64,000 bases of DNA from Bog-473 sp963742035 (GCA_963742035.1 CAVUKH010000008.1:62001-126000); one strand, 5' to 3'; counted from the stretch's first letter, positions 24,621 through 34,016 are shown. A program made the numbers and translations. The notes: generated by a model from the letters alone, not told the origin.

Positions 24621-25331
24621 TCACCCTTCCCGGCTCCAGTCACGCAGCGTCGTCCTGTAGCGAGCGTCCCACTCGTCGTAGGTGGCGCGGAGCGCTGCTC
24701 CGGGCCAGTCAGCCGGGAGGAGCGCAGCAGGCAGCAGCGGGTCCGCCTGCAGGTGCCGCAGCACGGCTGCCGACAGCTCGAACCCCGGCGTCAGTGCCTC
24801 GGGCCCGGCGGGGTCCAACGCAGCCAGATCACGCAGCAGGGCACGCGCCCGCGCCGACCACGCGGGAAGGTCCCACAGTCGCTGCGCCAGTCCCGAGGGC
24901 TCTGCCGGTCGCGCCCTCATCAGCTCGATGTCACCGTCCAGAGAGTCCGGCAGCCGCACCGCCACGTTGGCCGGGCGCATCCACACGCCCTCGCGTAACT
25001 CGGCCAACCGCCCGTACGCGAGGCTGCGGCGACGGGCGCCACGGACTTCGGCCGAGCTTCCCGTGGTGGTCACCACGGCCAGCCACCACTCCCCGTCGTA
25101 GCCGGCGGTCAGGCCGGCCCGGCTAGCCGACTGACGAGACTGCCGCTCGACCAAATGGCCGGAGAGCCTGTAGCGGCCCGCCCCGTCGGACGTCGCCTCA
25201 CCGGCGGCGACCATGCGGCTCAGTGCCACCCGAGCCCGGTTCTCACTGATGCCGAAAAGCCCGGTCAGGCGCACGAGCTGGGCTACAGGCAGCTCGGGCG
25301 GCTCCATGCCGAGCAGGGCACTGGCCAGCAC
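24621..25331 (-). CDS. PaaX-like transcriptional regulator
   Basis: The winged-helix segment LPVAQLVRLTGLFGISENRARVALSRMVAAGEATSDGAGRYRLS and the C-terminal part (LPPA-type ...WDLPAWSARARALLRDL) are those of the PaaX family, best known as the phenylacetate repressor. The start is uncertain: GTG 25331 is the only standard codon, but relatives have a few more residues, which would need a CTG at 25346. About 236 residues. It is divergent from a fatty acid desaturase and may act on the intergenic palindrome. Confidence 0.83.
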   Translation of the reverse strand: MLASALLGMEPPELPVAQLVRLTGLFGISENRARVALSRMVAAGEATSDGAGRYRLSGHLVERQSRQSASRAGLTAGYDGEWWLAVVTTTGSSAEVRGARRRSLAYGRLAELREGVWMRPANVAVRLPDSLDGDIELMRARPAEPSGLAQRLWDLPAWSARARALLRDLAALDPAGPEALTPGFELSAAVLRHLQADPLLPAALLPADWPGAALRATYDEWDARYRTTLRDWSREG

Positions 25332-25388
25332 GGACCGGGCCGTCAGCGGCGGTGCCGGGTCCTCCGGATGGCCCCCTGCCGGGGTCGT

Positions 25389-25398
25389 ATTACGTAAT
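25389..25398. promoter_or_regulatory. Palindrome ATTACGTAAT in the PaaX-desaturase intergenic region
   Basis: This perfect 10-bp palindrome sits in the roughly 100-bp divergent region, touching the -35 element of the desaturase promoter. It is a candidate site for the adjacent PaaX-like regulator. In GC-rich surroundings such an AT-rich palindrome stands out, but it is short. Confidence 0.4.
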
Positions 25399-25426
25399 TG
25401 TGTCAGCTGACTGATTCCAGTAATAT
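25398..25426 (+). promoter_or_regulatory. Promoter of the desaturase gene, probably leaderless
   Basis: TTGTGT (25398-25403), 17-base spacer, TAATAT (25421-25426), then the ATG at 25434. The start codon falls at or next to the predicted transcription start, and no ribosome binding site precedes it. Confidence 0.5.
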
Positions 25427-25433
25427 AGAGCCC

Positions 25434-26414
25434 ATGGCCAGCACCATGGTGCCCGAAGCGGCCGATCGGCCCGACGTCCTGCCCAGCGCGCGATTGCAGG
25501 CGAACGGCATGGCCATCCCCGGGCTGCGGGCCGACCTGCGCCGCATCGACAACGGCCGCAACGCCCTCTCGGTGGCCACCGTCTGGTTCTGGGTGGCGGT
25601 GGTCATCGGTGGCGCCGTCGTGATCGACCGGTGGTGGAGCTATCTCATCGCGTTCGTTCTCATGGGCCCGCTTTACGCCCGCTTCGCCATCCTGATGCAC
25701 GAGGCGGCCCACAAGCTCCTGTTCACCAACAAACGGTGGAACGACTGGGTCGGCAAGTGGTTGGTGGCCTACCCCGTCTTCACGCCGGTGCAGCTCTACC
25801 GCCGAGTGCACTTCGCCCACCACAAAGACGAGTTCGGGCCGGACGAGCCGGACATGGCGTTCTACTCGCCCTACCCGTGCACGCGCCGCGCGCTGCGCCG
25901 CCGCCTGTTCCGTGACGCCGTCGGGATCAGCGGATGGAAGAACTTCGTGCCGCTGGTGAAGAACACCCGCACCAAGCCGTTCCGCCCTATCGGGTTGTCC
26001 ATCTTCGGCGTGCAGGCCCTGCTGTGGGCGGTCATGTGGGCCGCGACCGGGCGCTGGTGGATCTACCCGCTCCTGTGGTTCTTGCCTTGGATGACCGAGT
26101 GGCGGGTGATCAACCGCCTGCGCTCCATCGCCGAGCACGGAGGCATGGAGCGCAGCTCGGACCGCCGGGCCACGACGCACAACGTGCACCAGTCCTGGCT
26201 GGCCCGCTTCTGGATCGTCCCGTACAACACGGGCTGGCACCTGGCCCACCACGTCGACATGGGCGTCCCATGGCGCAACCTGCCGGCCTTCCACGCCGAA
26301 TTGGAACGGGCCGGCTACATCACCGACGCAATCACCTACAAGAGCTACTGGGCCTTGTGGAAGGCTCTGTCGAGCGCCGACGAGACAACCGAGGTCACCT
26401 TCCCCGCCGCCTGA
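25434..26414 (+). CDS. Membrane fatty acid desaturase
   Basis: This 326-residue di-iron desaturase has three His boxes: HEAAH (89-93), HFAHH (126-130) and HLAHH (269-273), with an additional EHGG and TTHN between them as in the acyl-lipid/acyl-CoA desaturases. Four hydrophobic segments flank the boxes (about 45-82 and 185-222). It introduces a double bond into membrane acyl chains or a related lipid, using oxygen and an electron donor such as ferredoxin. It is divergent from the PaaX-like regulator, which may control it. Confidence 0.9.
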   Translation: MASTMVPEAADRPDVLPSARLQANGMAIPGLRADLRRIDNGRNALSVATVWFWVAVVIGGAVVIDRWWSYLIAFVLMGPLYARFAILMHEAAHKLLFTNKRWNDWVGKWLVAYPVFTPVQLYRRVHFAHHKDEFGPDEPDMAFYSPYPCTRRALRRRLFRDAVGISGWKNFVPLVKNTRTKPFRPIGLSIFGVQALLWAVMWAATGRWWIYPLLWFLPWMTEWRVINRLRSIAEHGGMERSSDRRATTHNVHQSWLARFWIVPYNTGWHLAHHVDMGVPWRNLPAFHAELERAGYITDAITYKSYWALWKALSSADETTEVTFPAA

Positions 26415-26487
26415 GCCCTGCCCGGTGGCATGGACGCCTGCCATGGGAGTCCGCTCGGCTGCCCGTCACCTCCGTATCCTGCTGGGG

Positions 26488-27462
26488 ATGACAGGGTCGA
26501 CCGGCCGTCCACGACCCTTGCGCGCCGCGGTGCGTCGCCACATGATGGCGAGGTCCGGCCTGGTCCTTCCCGAGCTGGACCCGCAGACGATCACGATCAA
26601 CGGTGTGGGCCGCACGTTCGTCGCCGTCCCCGGTCCAGGGGTCGACGCGCCGCTCCTCCTCGTCCTGCACGGCGCCGGCGGAACGGGGATCGGCACTGCC
26701 GCTCTGAGCGGGCTCGCCGCTCGCGGTCCTGCCGCCGGGTACGCGGTCGCGTTCCCGGACGGGTACCTCCACGTCTGGGGCGACCGCACCGGACCGCCCC
26801 TGATGGCCCGGCGCGAGCACATCGACGATGTGGCCTTCCTTGCCGCGCTGGTCGAGCAACTCCGGTCCGGAGGCGGACGCACGGGACCGGTCTTCGCCAT
26901 CGGTATGTCCAACGGCGGATTTCTGGCGGAGCACCTGGCCCGTTACGGCCTCCTCGACCTGGCCGGCGTCGTCCTGGTGGCCTCGAGCGCCACCGTGGCC
27001 TCCCGGCGGGACCGGCCGCGGCCGACGCCGGTGCGGCCGGTCCGCTTCCTGGCCTTTCACGGTACGGCCGACCCGTTGGTCGCCTACGGCGGCGGCGGCA
27101 TCGGCCCTCTGGGTCGGCTCGCCGAGAGGCGGCCCTCCAGAAATCCGGCCTGGGCCGGTCGCGGCGTGACGGCGCCGATTGAGGATGTCGCGGGCGACTG
27201 GGCGGCGACCGGCGGACCAGCCACGGGGCCGGTCGTCGTGCCCGTGGCCGCCGCGTCGGACGACTTCACGGTGGATCACCTCGGCTGGTGGGGCCCGGAC
27301 GGTCCGGAAGCGCCACCGGCGGCGCAGGTCTACCGGATCATCGGCGGGGGCCACACCTGGCCCGGAGGTGCGCAGTACCTGCCCGCCCGCATTGTCGGTC
27401 CGGTCGCCCGGGGTCTCGACGCGACCGGGATCTTGCTCGCTTTCGTCGAGTCCTGTCGCTGA
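26488..27462 (+). CDS. Esterase of the PHB depolymerase (LpqC-like) family
   Basis: This protein has 324 residues from the ATG at 26488; there is no clear ribosome binding site, but TATCCT stands seven bases upstream, so a leaderless mRNA is possible. The triad is visible: LVLHGAGG oxyanion loop, GMSNGG (Ser141), FHGTADPLV (Asp195) and GGGHTWPGG (His288), the pattern of polyhydroxybutyrate depolymerase and feruloyl esterase-like enzymes. There is no obvious signal peptide, so it may be cytoplasmic. Confidence 0.86.
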   Translation: MTGSTGRPRPLRAAVRRHMMARSGLVLPELDPQTITINGVGRTFVAVPGPGVDAPLLLVLHGAGGTGIGTAALSGLAARGPAAGYAVAFPDGYLHVWGDRTGPPLMARREHIDDVAFLAALVEQLRSGGGRTGPVFAIGMSNGGFLAEHLARYGLLDLAGVVLVASSATVASRRDRPRPTPVRPVRFLAFHGTADPLVAYGGGGIGPLGRLAERRPSRNPAWAGRGVTAPIEDVAGDWAATGGPATGPVVVPVAAASDDFTVDHLGWWGPDGPEAPPAAQVYRIIGGGHTWPGGAQYLPARIVGPVARGLDATGILLAFVESCR

Positions 27463-27542
27463 GCGGCTGCGTCGCGTTGCACCTCTCCCGTCGCCTCCGG
27501 AAGCCGGGGTTTCACGCCGGCACCCCCGGGCACAGACCGGCC

Positions 27543-28715
27543 GTGCACACCAACGGCGCGCGGGAGCGCCCGCCCAACACGAGGGTCGCGCTGCGGTGGG
27601 GCCCCGCGGTCGGCGGCGGTGTGCTGCTCCTCGCCGCCGTACTGCTGGCGCCACACCATGCCCGCGCCGCCGCGGCCCAGGACTGGCCGCCCTTCGTCCT
27701 TGTCGCGGGGCTCCTCCTGGTCGGCCTCGTCGCCGACGGGGACCGGCTGTTCGCGGCCGGCGGCCACGCCCTCGCCCGTCTGTCCCCCAACGGGCTCCTG
27801 CTCTACGGCGGGACCGTGGTGCTCGTCGTGAGCGTGACCACGCTCTTGAACCTCGATACGTCGGTCACCTTCCTGACACCCGTCCTCGTCTACGCGGCCC
27901 GTAGTCGCGGCGAGGGCGAAGCTCCGCTCCTCTACGCCTGCCTCTTGCTCTCCAACGCGGGTTCCTTGCTGCTCCCGGGATCGAACCTGACCAACCTCAT
28001 CGTCCTCGGCCACCTCCACCTCTCGGGTGGCGCCTTCCTCGCCCACATGGCGCTGCCGGCGTTGGCTGCCGCCGGGGTCACCGCCCTGGTCGTCGGTGTG
28101 GTGCACCACCGCGCCTTACGCACGACGTTGACTCCCTCCATTGAGCCGGAGCGGGCAGTAGTCGGCGTCGGGCTGGTGGCCATCGTCCTCGTCACGGTCC
28201 TCGTCGTGACGTTGCGCGCGCCGGCGCTGCCGGTGGCCGCGGTCGGCGTGGTGGCGGTGGTGCTCAGCTCGCGGCGTGGGCGCGCCCGCCCCACCACCCC
28301 CCGGGCGGCCCTCGACATCCTCGGTGTCCCCGTCCTGGTCGGGCTCTTCGGCCTGGCCGTGGCCCTCGGCACGTTGGGCCGGTCCTGGTCGGGCCCGGCC
28401 ACCCTGCTGTCCCATCTCGACGCCTGGGGCACGGCGGTGTTCGCCGCGCTGACCAGCGTGCTGGTCAACAACCTCCCGGCGGCATCGCTCCTGGCGGCTC
28501 GCCAGCCCCCGCACCCCTTCGCGCTGCTCATCGGCCTCAACGTGGGACCCAACCTCTTCGTGACCGGCTCGCTGGCCTGGATCCTGTGGCTCCGCGCGGC
28601 CCGCACGGCCGGGGGACAGCCCGATATCCGGCGAGCCAGCCTGCTCGGGCTGGTGAGCGTGCCGCTCGCGCTCACCGCGGCGGTCGGCGTGCTGGTGCTC
28701 AGCGGCTCCAGCTGA
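27543..28715 (+). CDS. SLC13/ArsB-like ion permease
   Basis: This 390-residue, strongly hydrophobic protein has ten or more helices. Typical permease features include TTLLNLDTSVTFLTPVLVYAAR, LLLSNAGSLLLPGSNLTNLIVLGHLHLSGGAF (the helical hairpin with SN...TNL) and LTSVLVNNLPAASLLAARQ (second hairpin with NNLPA), which are characteristic of the ion transporter superfamily including ArsB and divalent anion symporters. The start is uncertain (GTG 27543). Substrate not deducible. Confidence 0.82.
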   Translation: MHTNGARERPPNTRVALRWGPAVGGGVLLLAAVLLAPHHARAAAAQDWPPFVLVAGLLLVGLVADGDRLFAAGGHALARLSPNGLLLYGGTVVLVVSVTTLLNLDTSVTFLTPVLVYAARSRGEGEAPLLYACLLLSNAGSLLLPGSNLTNLIVLGHLHLSGGAFLAHMALPALAAAGVTALVVGVVHHRALRTTLTPSIEPERAVVGVGLVAIVLVTVLVVTLRAPALPVAAVGVVAVVLSSRRGRARPTTPRAALDILGVPVLVGLFGLAVALGTLGRSWSGPATLLSHLDAWGTAVFAALTSVLVNNLPAASLLAARQPPHPFALLIGLNVGPNLFVTGSLAWILWLRAARTAGGQPDIRRASLLGLVSVPLALTAAVGVLVLSGSS

Positions 28716-28737
28716 GTCGTTGGGGCAGCTCCGGACT

Positions 28738-29136
28738 TCAGCCCTGCATGGCGATGTGGTCGGTGCGCACGATGACCCGAATGCGGACCTCACCCTCCCG
28801 ACGCATGGGGTAGCTGTCCACCCCGAGATACTTCTTGGCGAGCGCGTCGATGTGCGCGTCGGCGCCATCTGTCGTGATGTCGATGACGGACCCCCCGAAC
28901 GCGACCACGTTGTACGCGTCGTCGGGATCGATCACGGTCACGGCGACCCGGCTGTCGCGCTCGAGGTTGCGCGCCTTCTTGCGCCCCTGGGCCGTATTGA
29001 ACACCACGTCGTCGCCGTCGAGGTCAACCCAGAGGGGCGTGATCTGGGGCGACCCGTCCGGGTTCAGCGTGGCCAGCGAGGCCAGGACGGGCCGGGTGAT
29101 GAGCGCACGGGCCTTCTCGGACAGGACGTCGGCCAT
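28738..29136 (-). CDS. PPOX class F420-dependent protein
   Basis: This 132-residue, split-barrel protein has AAAGGGAG before its ATG. The pattern LSEKARALITRPVLASLATLNPDGSPQITPLWVDLDGDDVVFNTAQGRKKARNLERDSRVAVTVIDPDD matches the pyridoxamine-phosphate oxidase-like subfamily (TIGR03618) predicted to bind F420. It could reduce an unknown substrate or act as an F420 carrier. Confidence 0.9.
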   Translation of the reverse strand: MADVLSEKARALITRPVLASLATLNPDGSPQITPLWVDLDGDDVVFNTAQGRKKARNLERDSRVAVTVIDPDDAYNVVAFGGSVIDITTDGADAHIDALAKKYLGVDSYPMRREGEVRIRVIVRTDHIAMQG

Positions 29137-29246
29137 GGGTCGGGACTCCCTTTCAGTTGGGCCGCCGCGTCCCTCGCGACAGCGGAGCCAGACTAAAGGC
29201 GCCTCGACCGGGAACCGGTCGGCCGACTGACCCCACCGGGCCGGCC

Positions 29247-30194
29247 TCAGTCCCGTTCGACGCCGAGCGCCTGGCGCAGGACCAGGGCGGACTCGCGCTG
29301 CGCCCGCTTCGACACCGCCGCCGTTGTCACCAGCGCGGAACCGTGGAAGGTCCCGGGGAACTGGTGCAGCTCCACCGAGACGCCGGCCTGCAACAGGCGC
29401 TGGGCGTAGGTGATCCCCTCGTCGCGCAGCGGGTCGTTCTCGGCCGTCGAGACGTAGGCCGGGGGCAAACCCGACAGGTCGGCCGCGCGGGCCGGCGCGG
29501 CGTAGTCCGGCACGTCGGCGGACCGGTACAACGGGCCGAGATAGGCCTGCCAGCTCTGCAGGGCCAGAGGCCGGTTCCACATGGGCGAGTCGACGAAGGT
29601 CTCCATGGAGCCCGTCTCCAGCCGGTCGTCGAGCTCGGGGATCTGCAGCAGCTGGAAGCAGATCGGCGGCCCGCCGCGGTCGCGCGCGAGCAGGGCCGTC
29701 GCCGCGGCCAGCCCACCCCCGGCGCTCGCTCCCGACAGCGCCACCCGGGCCGGATCGACGTGCAGCGCGTCGGCCTCGGCGTGCAGGTACGACAGCGCGG
29801 CGTAACAGTCGTGCAGCCCGGCCGGGTACGGATGCTCGGGCGCCAGCCGGTAATCGACCGACACCACGACGGCACCGGTGTCGATCGCCATCAGGGCCGC
29901 ACCGGCATGCTCGGACTCGACGCTGCCGATGACGAAGCCGCCACCGTGGATCATCAAGACGCCCGGCACCCGCGCCGCCGTGGCCCCCGCCGGACGGTAG
30001 ACGCGCACCGGCACGTCGGGGTCGCCCTCGAAGCCCGGCACCATCCTGTCCTCGACGTGGAGCGTCTCGATCCCGGGGATATCGAACGTGATGGCGACAA
30101 GGATCTCCTCGAAGGCCCGCCGCGCCGCCACCGGGTCAACGAGGTCGATTTTGGGCAGCAGGTCGATCACCGCCGCCAGCTCCGGGTCGATCAT
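29247..30194 (-). CDS. Alpha/beta hydrolase (HSL-type esterase/lipase)
   Basis: This 315-residue protein starts at ATG after GGGGGAGGA. It has VLMIHGGGFVIGS (oxyanion), SGASAGGGLA (nucleophile Ser), ENDPLRDEG (Asp) and FPGTFHGS (His). An N-terminal helix region resembles the cap of acetyl-esterases. It is co-directional with the SDR 50 bases upstream, so probably one transcript. Confidence 0.9.
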   Translation of the reverse strand: MIDPELAAVIDLLPKIDLVDPVAARRAFEEILVAITFDIPGIETLHVEDRMVPGFEGDPDVPVRVYRPAGATAARVPGVLMIHGGGFVIGSVESEHAGAALMAIDTGAVVVSVDYRLAPEHPYPAGLHDCYAALSYLHAEADALHVDPARVALSGASAGGGLAAATALLARDRGGPPICFQLLQIPELDDRLETGSMETFVDSPMWNRPLALQSWQAYLGPLYRSADVPDYAAPARAADLSGLPPAYVSTAENDPLRDEGITYAQRLLQAGVSVELHQFPGTFHGSALVTTAAVSKRAQRESALVLRQALGVERD

Positions 30195-30244
30195 GAACGG
30201 TCCTCCCCCGTGGTTCGCACCACCTCGACGAGCGCTGGTACGAG

Positions 30245-31021
30245 CTACTTGGGCTGCATCCGGATGCCGGCGTCGATGCGGATCGACTCGGCGTTGATGT
30301 ACGAGTTGGAGAGCAGCTCGAGCGCCAGGGTGGCGAACTCCGTCGAGTAGCCGAGGCGGTGCGGGAACAGCACGTCCTGGGCCAGCTTCCCCTTGAACGT
30401 CTCGGAACCCTCGCCGGCGCCGTAGATCGGCGTGTCGATCAGACCCGGCAGAATGGTGTTGACGCGGATGCCGACGACGGCCAGGTCACGCGCCACCGGG
30501 AGCGTCATGCCGACGACCCCGCCCTTGGAGGAGGAGTAAGCCGCCTGCCCGATCTGCCCGTCCTCGGCCGCCACCGACGACGTGTTCACGATGGCGCCGC
30601 GAGCGCCGTCTTCGTCGGGTTCGTTGAGGCTCATTTTGGTGGCCGCCAGCCGGATGCAGTTGAACGACCCGATGAGGTTGATCTCGATCACCCGGCGGTA
30701 GAGGTCGAGGTCGTGCGCCGAGGCGTAGTCGCCGTCCCGGCCAATGGTACGGGTGGCCCAGCCAATGCCGGCGCAGTTCACCAGCGACTTGAGCGGCGCC
30801 ATCTCGACCGCCGCGTCGACGGCGGTGATCACCTGCTCGGGATTGGTGACGTCGGTCTGCACGAACAGGCCGCCGATCTCCTTGGCCAGGGGCACGCCCT
30901 TGTCCTCCTGGACGTCGGCCACCACCACCCGGACACCCCGCTCGGCCAGCAGGCGCGACGTGGCCAGCCCGAGCCCGGATGCCCCTCCGGTGACGATCGC
31001 CGACGAGCCGTTCAGTTCCAT
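30245..31021 (-). CDS. Short-chain dehydrogenase, 3-hydroxyacyl-CoA dehydrogenase type 2-like
   Basis: This protein has 258 residues with AAGGAG nine bases before its ATG. The Rossmann motif is TGGASGLG (11-18), and the active site has Ser148/149, Tyr162 and Lys166 (AYSSSKGG). The sequence SVAAEDGQIGQAAYSSSKGGVVGMTLPVARDLA and the ILPGLIDTPI segment closely follow 17-beta-hydroxysteroid dehydrogenase type 10/3-hydroxyacyl-CoA dehydrogenase type II. A role in fatty acid or sterol side-chain oxidation is likely. Confidence 0.88.
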   Translation of the reverse strand: MELNGSSAIVTGGASGLGLATSRLLAERGVRVVVADVQEDKGVPLAKEIGGLFVQTDVTNPEQVITAVDAAVEMAPLKSLVNCAGIGWATRTIGRDGDYASAHDLDLYRRVIEINLIGSFNCIRLAATKMSLNEPDEDGARGAIVNTSSVAAEDGQIGQAAYSSSKGGVVGMTLPVARDLAVVGIRVNTILPGLIDTPIYGAGEGSETFKGKLAQDVLFPHRLGYSTEFATLALELLSNSYINAESIRIDAGIRMQPK

Positions 31022-31116
31022 TTCGCTGCTGCTCCTTGTGGGTTCTCTTCGTCGGCCCGCCACGCGGGCCCGCACTCGACGTGCCGGGCAGAGGATAGGG
31101 GGCGGCCCGGCCAGGG

Positions 31117-32838
31117 TCACATCTGCTCGGGTGCCTCCATCCCGAGCAGCGAGAGACCCTGTTCCAGCACGCGCGCCGTGAGGTCGCACAGGCCCAGCCT
31201 CGAGTCGCGCACCGCCTCGTCGTCGACCAGCACCCGGCAGGCCTCGTAGAACGAGGTGAACGAGGTGGCCAGCTCGAACAGGTAGGTGCAGAGCTTGGAC
31301 GGGCTGCAGGACTCCGCCGTCGCCTCCACGGCCGCCGCGAAACCGAGCAGCTGCAGAGCCAGGGCGCGTTCCTGGGGCGCGCCGAGCACGGGCACCGCTC
31401 CGGGGGCCGGCGGGGCCATTGCGGCACGCCGGAAGATGGACCGGATCCGAGCGTGCGCGTACTGCAGGTAGGGACCGGTGTCGCCCTCGAAGGCCAACAT
31501 GCGGTCCCAGTCGAAGATGTAGTCCCGCATACGCTCGGTTGACAGGTCGGCATATTTCACCGCGCCGACGCCCAGCGCATGCGCCACGGCGGCCTGGCGC
31601 TCGGGCGACAGGTCACTGGCGCGTTCCTTCATGGCCGCGGCGGCCCGATCGATCCCCTCGGCCAAGAGGTCGACGAGGCGTTCCGAGCCGCCCGACCGGC
31701 TGGCCAGCTTCTTGCCGTCGGTGCCGAGGACGAGGCCGAACCCGACGTGCACGGCCTCGTCCTCCTCGCCGAGGTAGCCGGCAAGGGAGGAGACGGCGAA
31801 GACCAGGCGTAGGTGAAGGGACTGCTCGGCCCCCACGACATAGATCAGGCGCGAGGCGCCGACGCGGCCGGTGCGGTCGCGCACGGCCGCCAGGTCGGTC
31901 GCGGGGTAGCCGTAGCCGCCGTCGGACTTGCGCACGATCAGGGGAAGCGGCTCGCCGTTGCGGTTCTCGAAACCCTCGGGGAACACGCAGAGCGCCCCGT
32001 CGTTCTGCACCAGGACCCCGCGCTCGTCGAGCTCGGAGACCACGACCGGCAGCAGCGGGTTGTAGAAGCTCTCCCCGACCACGTCGTCGGGGGTCAGCAG
32101 GACACCCAGCAGCTCGTAGACCTCGCCGGCGTGGCGCATGGACTCATCCACGAAGATGCGCCAGAGGTGCAGCGTCTCGTCGTTACCGCTCTGCAGCAGG
32201 ACGACGCGATTACGGCAGCGCTCGGCAAACACCGGGTCGCTGTCGTACTGCCGACGCGCCGCCGCGTAGAACTCGTTGAGGTCCCGCACGCTGAACGACT
32301 CGGCGTCGGCCGCGCCGTCGACGTCGAGCAGGTGCTCAATGAGCATGCCGAAGGGCGTGCCCCAGTCGCCGATGTGGTTCTCGCGCCGCACGTCGTGACC
32401 GAGGAACCCGAGTACGCGGGCGAGCGCGTCGCCGATGAGCGTGCTGCGCAGGTGGCCCACGTGCATCTCCTTGGCGACATTCGGCGCCGAGTAGTCGATG
32501 ACCACAGTCTCGGGCTGGGCGACGAGCTCCACGCCCAGCCGCTCGTCGGCGGACAGGGCCGCCACCTGTCCGGCGAGGAAATCGTCGGACAGTGTCAGGT
32601 TGATGAAGCCGGGCCCGCTGACCTCGACCTCGGCGCAGATGTCGTCGAGGGTGGCCGCCGCCACCACCTCCTCGGCCACCTGGCGCGGCGGCCGGCCGAC
32701 CTCCTTGCCCAGGGGCAGGGCGCCGTTCGCCTGGAAGTCGGCGCGGTCGGAGGGCCGCAACACCGGGTCGGCCCCGGGCCGAATGGCGTCGAAGGCGGCC
32801 TGCAGTCGCTGGAGGAGGACGCTGGCGGCGTCGGGCAT
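31117..32838 (-). CDS. argS: Arginyl-tRNA synthetase
   Basis: This protein has 573 residues from the ATG at 32838 (MPDAASVLLQRL; an ATG five codons upstream is possible). It charges tRNA-Arg. The N-terminal Add-1 domain is followed by the HIGH region YSAPNVAKEMHVGHLRSTLIGDALAR; the KMSK position reads GKKLASRSGG, as in the E. coli-like ArgS branch, and the anticodon-binding domain contains the DLSTERMRDYIFDWDRMLAFEGDTGPYLQYAHARI block. Essential core gene in a region of accessory enzymes; 95 bases separate it from the SDR gene downstream. Confidence 0.96.
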   Translation of the reverse strand: MPDAASVLLQRLQAAFDAIRPGADPVLRPSDRADFQANGALPLGKEVGRPPRQVAEEVVAAATLDDICAEVEVSGPGFINLTLSDDFLAGQVAALSADERLGVELVAQPETVVIDYSAPNVAKEMHVGHLRSTLIGDALARVLGFLGHDVRRENHIGDWGTPFGMLIEHLLDVDGAADAESFSVRDLNEFYAAARRQYDSDPVFAERCRNRVVLLQSGNDETLHLWRIFVDESMRHAGEVYELLGVLLTPDDVVGESFYNPLLPVVVSELDERGVLVQNDGALCVFPEGFENRNGEPLPLIVRKSDGGYGYPATDLAAVRDRTGRVGASRLIYVVGAEQSLHLRLVFAVSSLAGYLGEEDEAVHVGFGLVLGTDGKKLASRSGGSERLVDLLAEGIDRAAAAMKERASDLSPERQAAVAHALGVGAVKYADLSTERMRDYIFDWDRMLAFEGDTGPYLQYAHARIRSIFRRAAMAPPAPGAVPVLGAPQERALALQLLGFAAAVEATAESCSPSKLCTYLFELATSFTSFYEACRVLVDDEAVRDSRLGLCDLTARVLEQGLSLLGMEAPEQM

Positions 32839-32902
32839 CCCCCATTCTCGCATGCGCGGCGCGCTGTCGAACCGGGCTGCGGTCCAAACCCGGGCGCCAC
32901 CC

Positions 32903-34006
32903 TCAGCCCGCCGGTGCCCCCATGCCCCCGTCGAGCAAGCCGTAGCGGCGGTAGGGACCGAAGAAGCCGTGCTCGAGCAAGCCGTAGCCGACGTGGCCGT
33001 CGTAGGAGAACTCGGCCACGTGGTCGACGATGCCGTACTGCGCCAGTCCCTGCACCTCGTCGACGGCCAGGACGAGCCCCTGGGTCACCGGGTCGGGCCC
33101 GTGGTACATGCCGTGGCGCCAGTCGGCGTCGATGCCGTAGCCGGTGCCGATGGAGACGAAGTTGGGCAGCAGCGAACGGCAGCTGATCTCGAGGCCGGCC
33201 TCGGGGAAGCGCACCACCGAGCGGTCGATGATGCGGGTGCCGGGAACGAGGTGGTGCTCGTGCTCGGAGCGGCCCAGGTCCTCAATGGGTCGATCGGGAT
33301 CGACCCACACCCGCTCGCTCTGCACCAGTGGGCGCTCCCCGTCGTCGCGCTCGTGGCAGATGTACATGATGGCGTGGTCGTCGAACTGCATCGGGAAGTA
33401 GTTCCACATGCCGCCGAGCACCAGCTCGCCCTGGCGGATGCCGTCGCTCTCGGGCTCGCCGACGGGCCGCACCCCCCAGGAGCGATCCCGAGTCCCCCAG
33501 CAGTGATCGGGCGCCACCGCAAGGTCGACCCCACCCACCGAGAGCGTCCCGGACCAGCGACCGGTCTGGGCCAGCCGCTGCGTGTCGAAGACGACCTTGC
33601 CCTTGCTCCGCATGTACTGGCGCGGTTCCTCCATGGCGGGGATGTGTCCTTCCCAGGTGACGTCCATCGCCACGCTGTGCTCGGTGGGCTCGACGATCAC
33701 CCGCAGCCGGCGCAGGGGCTCGAGCACCTCGACCCGGAACGGCCCCACGGAGAGGTCGCCCCGGTCCCCCAGGGGCGCCGAGGCGCGCACCACGTGCTGG
33801 GAGCCGCCGTGGCGGACGTCGATGAACGCATCCACCACCCCGAGGTTCGGGTACTGGCCGTAGCCGAAGATGGCGAACCAGTCACCTGAGCTCGGGTGCA
33901 TGTTGAAGTAGTAGCGGTCGTAGAAGTTGCGGTCGCTCGTGGCGGGATGGGCGATGAACTCGGCCGCCTGGTGGACGGGGTAGTCGTCCCACGATGAGAG
34001 GCTCAT
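32903..34006 (-). CDS. DUF7064/7065-like protein, hydroxyneurosporene synthase (CrtC)-like fold
   Basis: This 367-residue conserved actinobacterial protein begins DDYPVHQAAEFIAHPATSDRNFYDRYYFNM and continues with repeated beta segments of the AttH/CrtC lipocalin-like type (RWSGTLSVGGVDL, WGTRDRSWGVRPVGE, WNYFPMQFDDHAIMYICHE, TGYGIDADWRHGMYHG). CrtC hydrates carotenoids, but these relatives often occur beside lipid catabolism genes and have no confirmed activity. It starts ten bases after the stop of the zinc-ribbon gene and is likely co-transcribed with it. Confidence 0.72.
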   Translation of the reverse strand: MSLSSWDDYPVHQAAEFIAHPATSDRNFYDRYYFNMHPSSGDWFAIFGYGQYPNLGVVDAFIDVRHGGSQHVVRASAPLGDRGDLSVGPFRVEVLEPLRRLRVIVEPTEHSVAMDVTWEGHIPAMEEPRQYMRSKGKVVFDTQRLAQTGRWSGTLSVGGVDLAVAPDHCWGTRDRSWGVRPVGEPESDGIRQGELVLGGMWNYFPMQFDDHAIMYICHERDDGERPLVQSERVWVDPDRPIEDLGRSEHEHHLVPGTRIIDRSVVRFPEAGLEISCRSLLPNFVSIGTGYGIDADWRHGMYHGPDPVTQGLVLAVDEVQGLAQYGIVDHVAEFSYDGHVGYGLLEHGFFGPYRRYGLLDGGMGAPAG

Positions 34007-34016
34007 GTCGGCGGGC

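Noticed and set aside
31117..32838. Apparent loss of the KMSK motif in argS
   Set aside because: GKKLASRSGG is close to the form found in the E. coli-like ArgS branch (GKPFKTRxG), so this is normal for part of the family.
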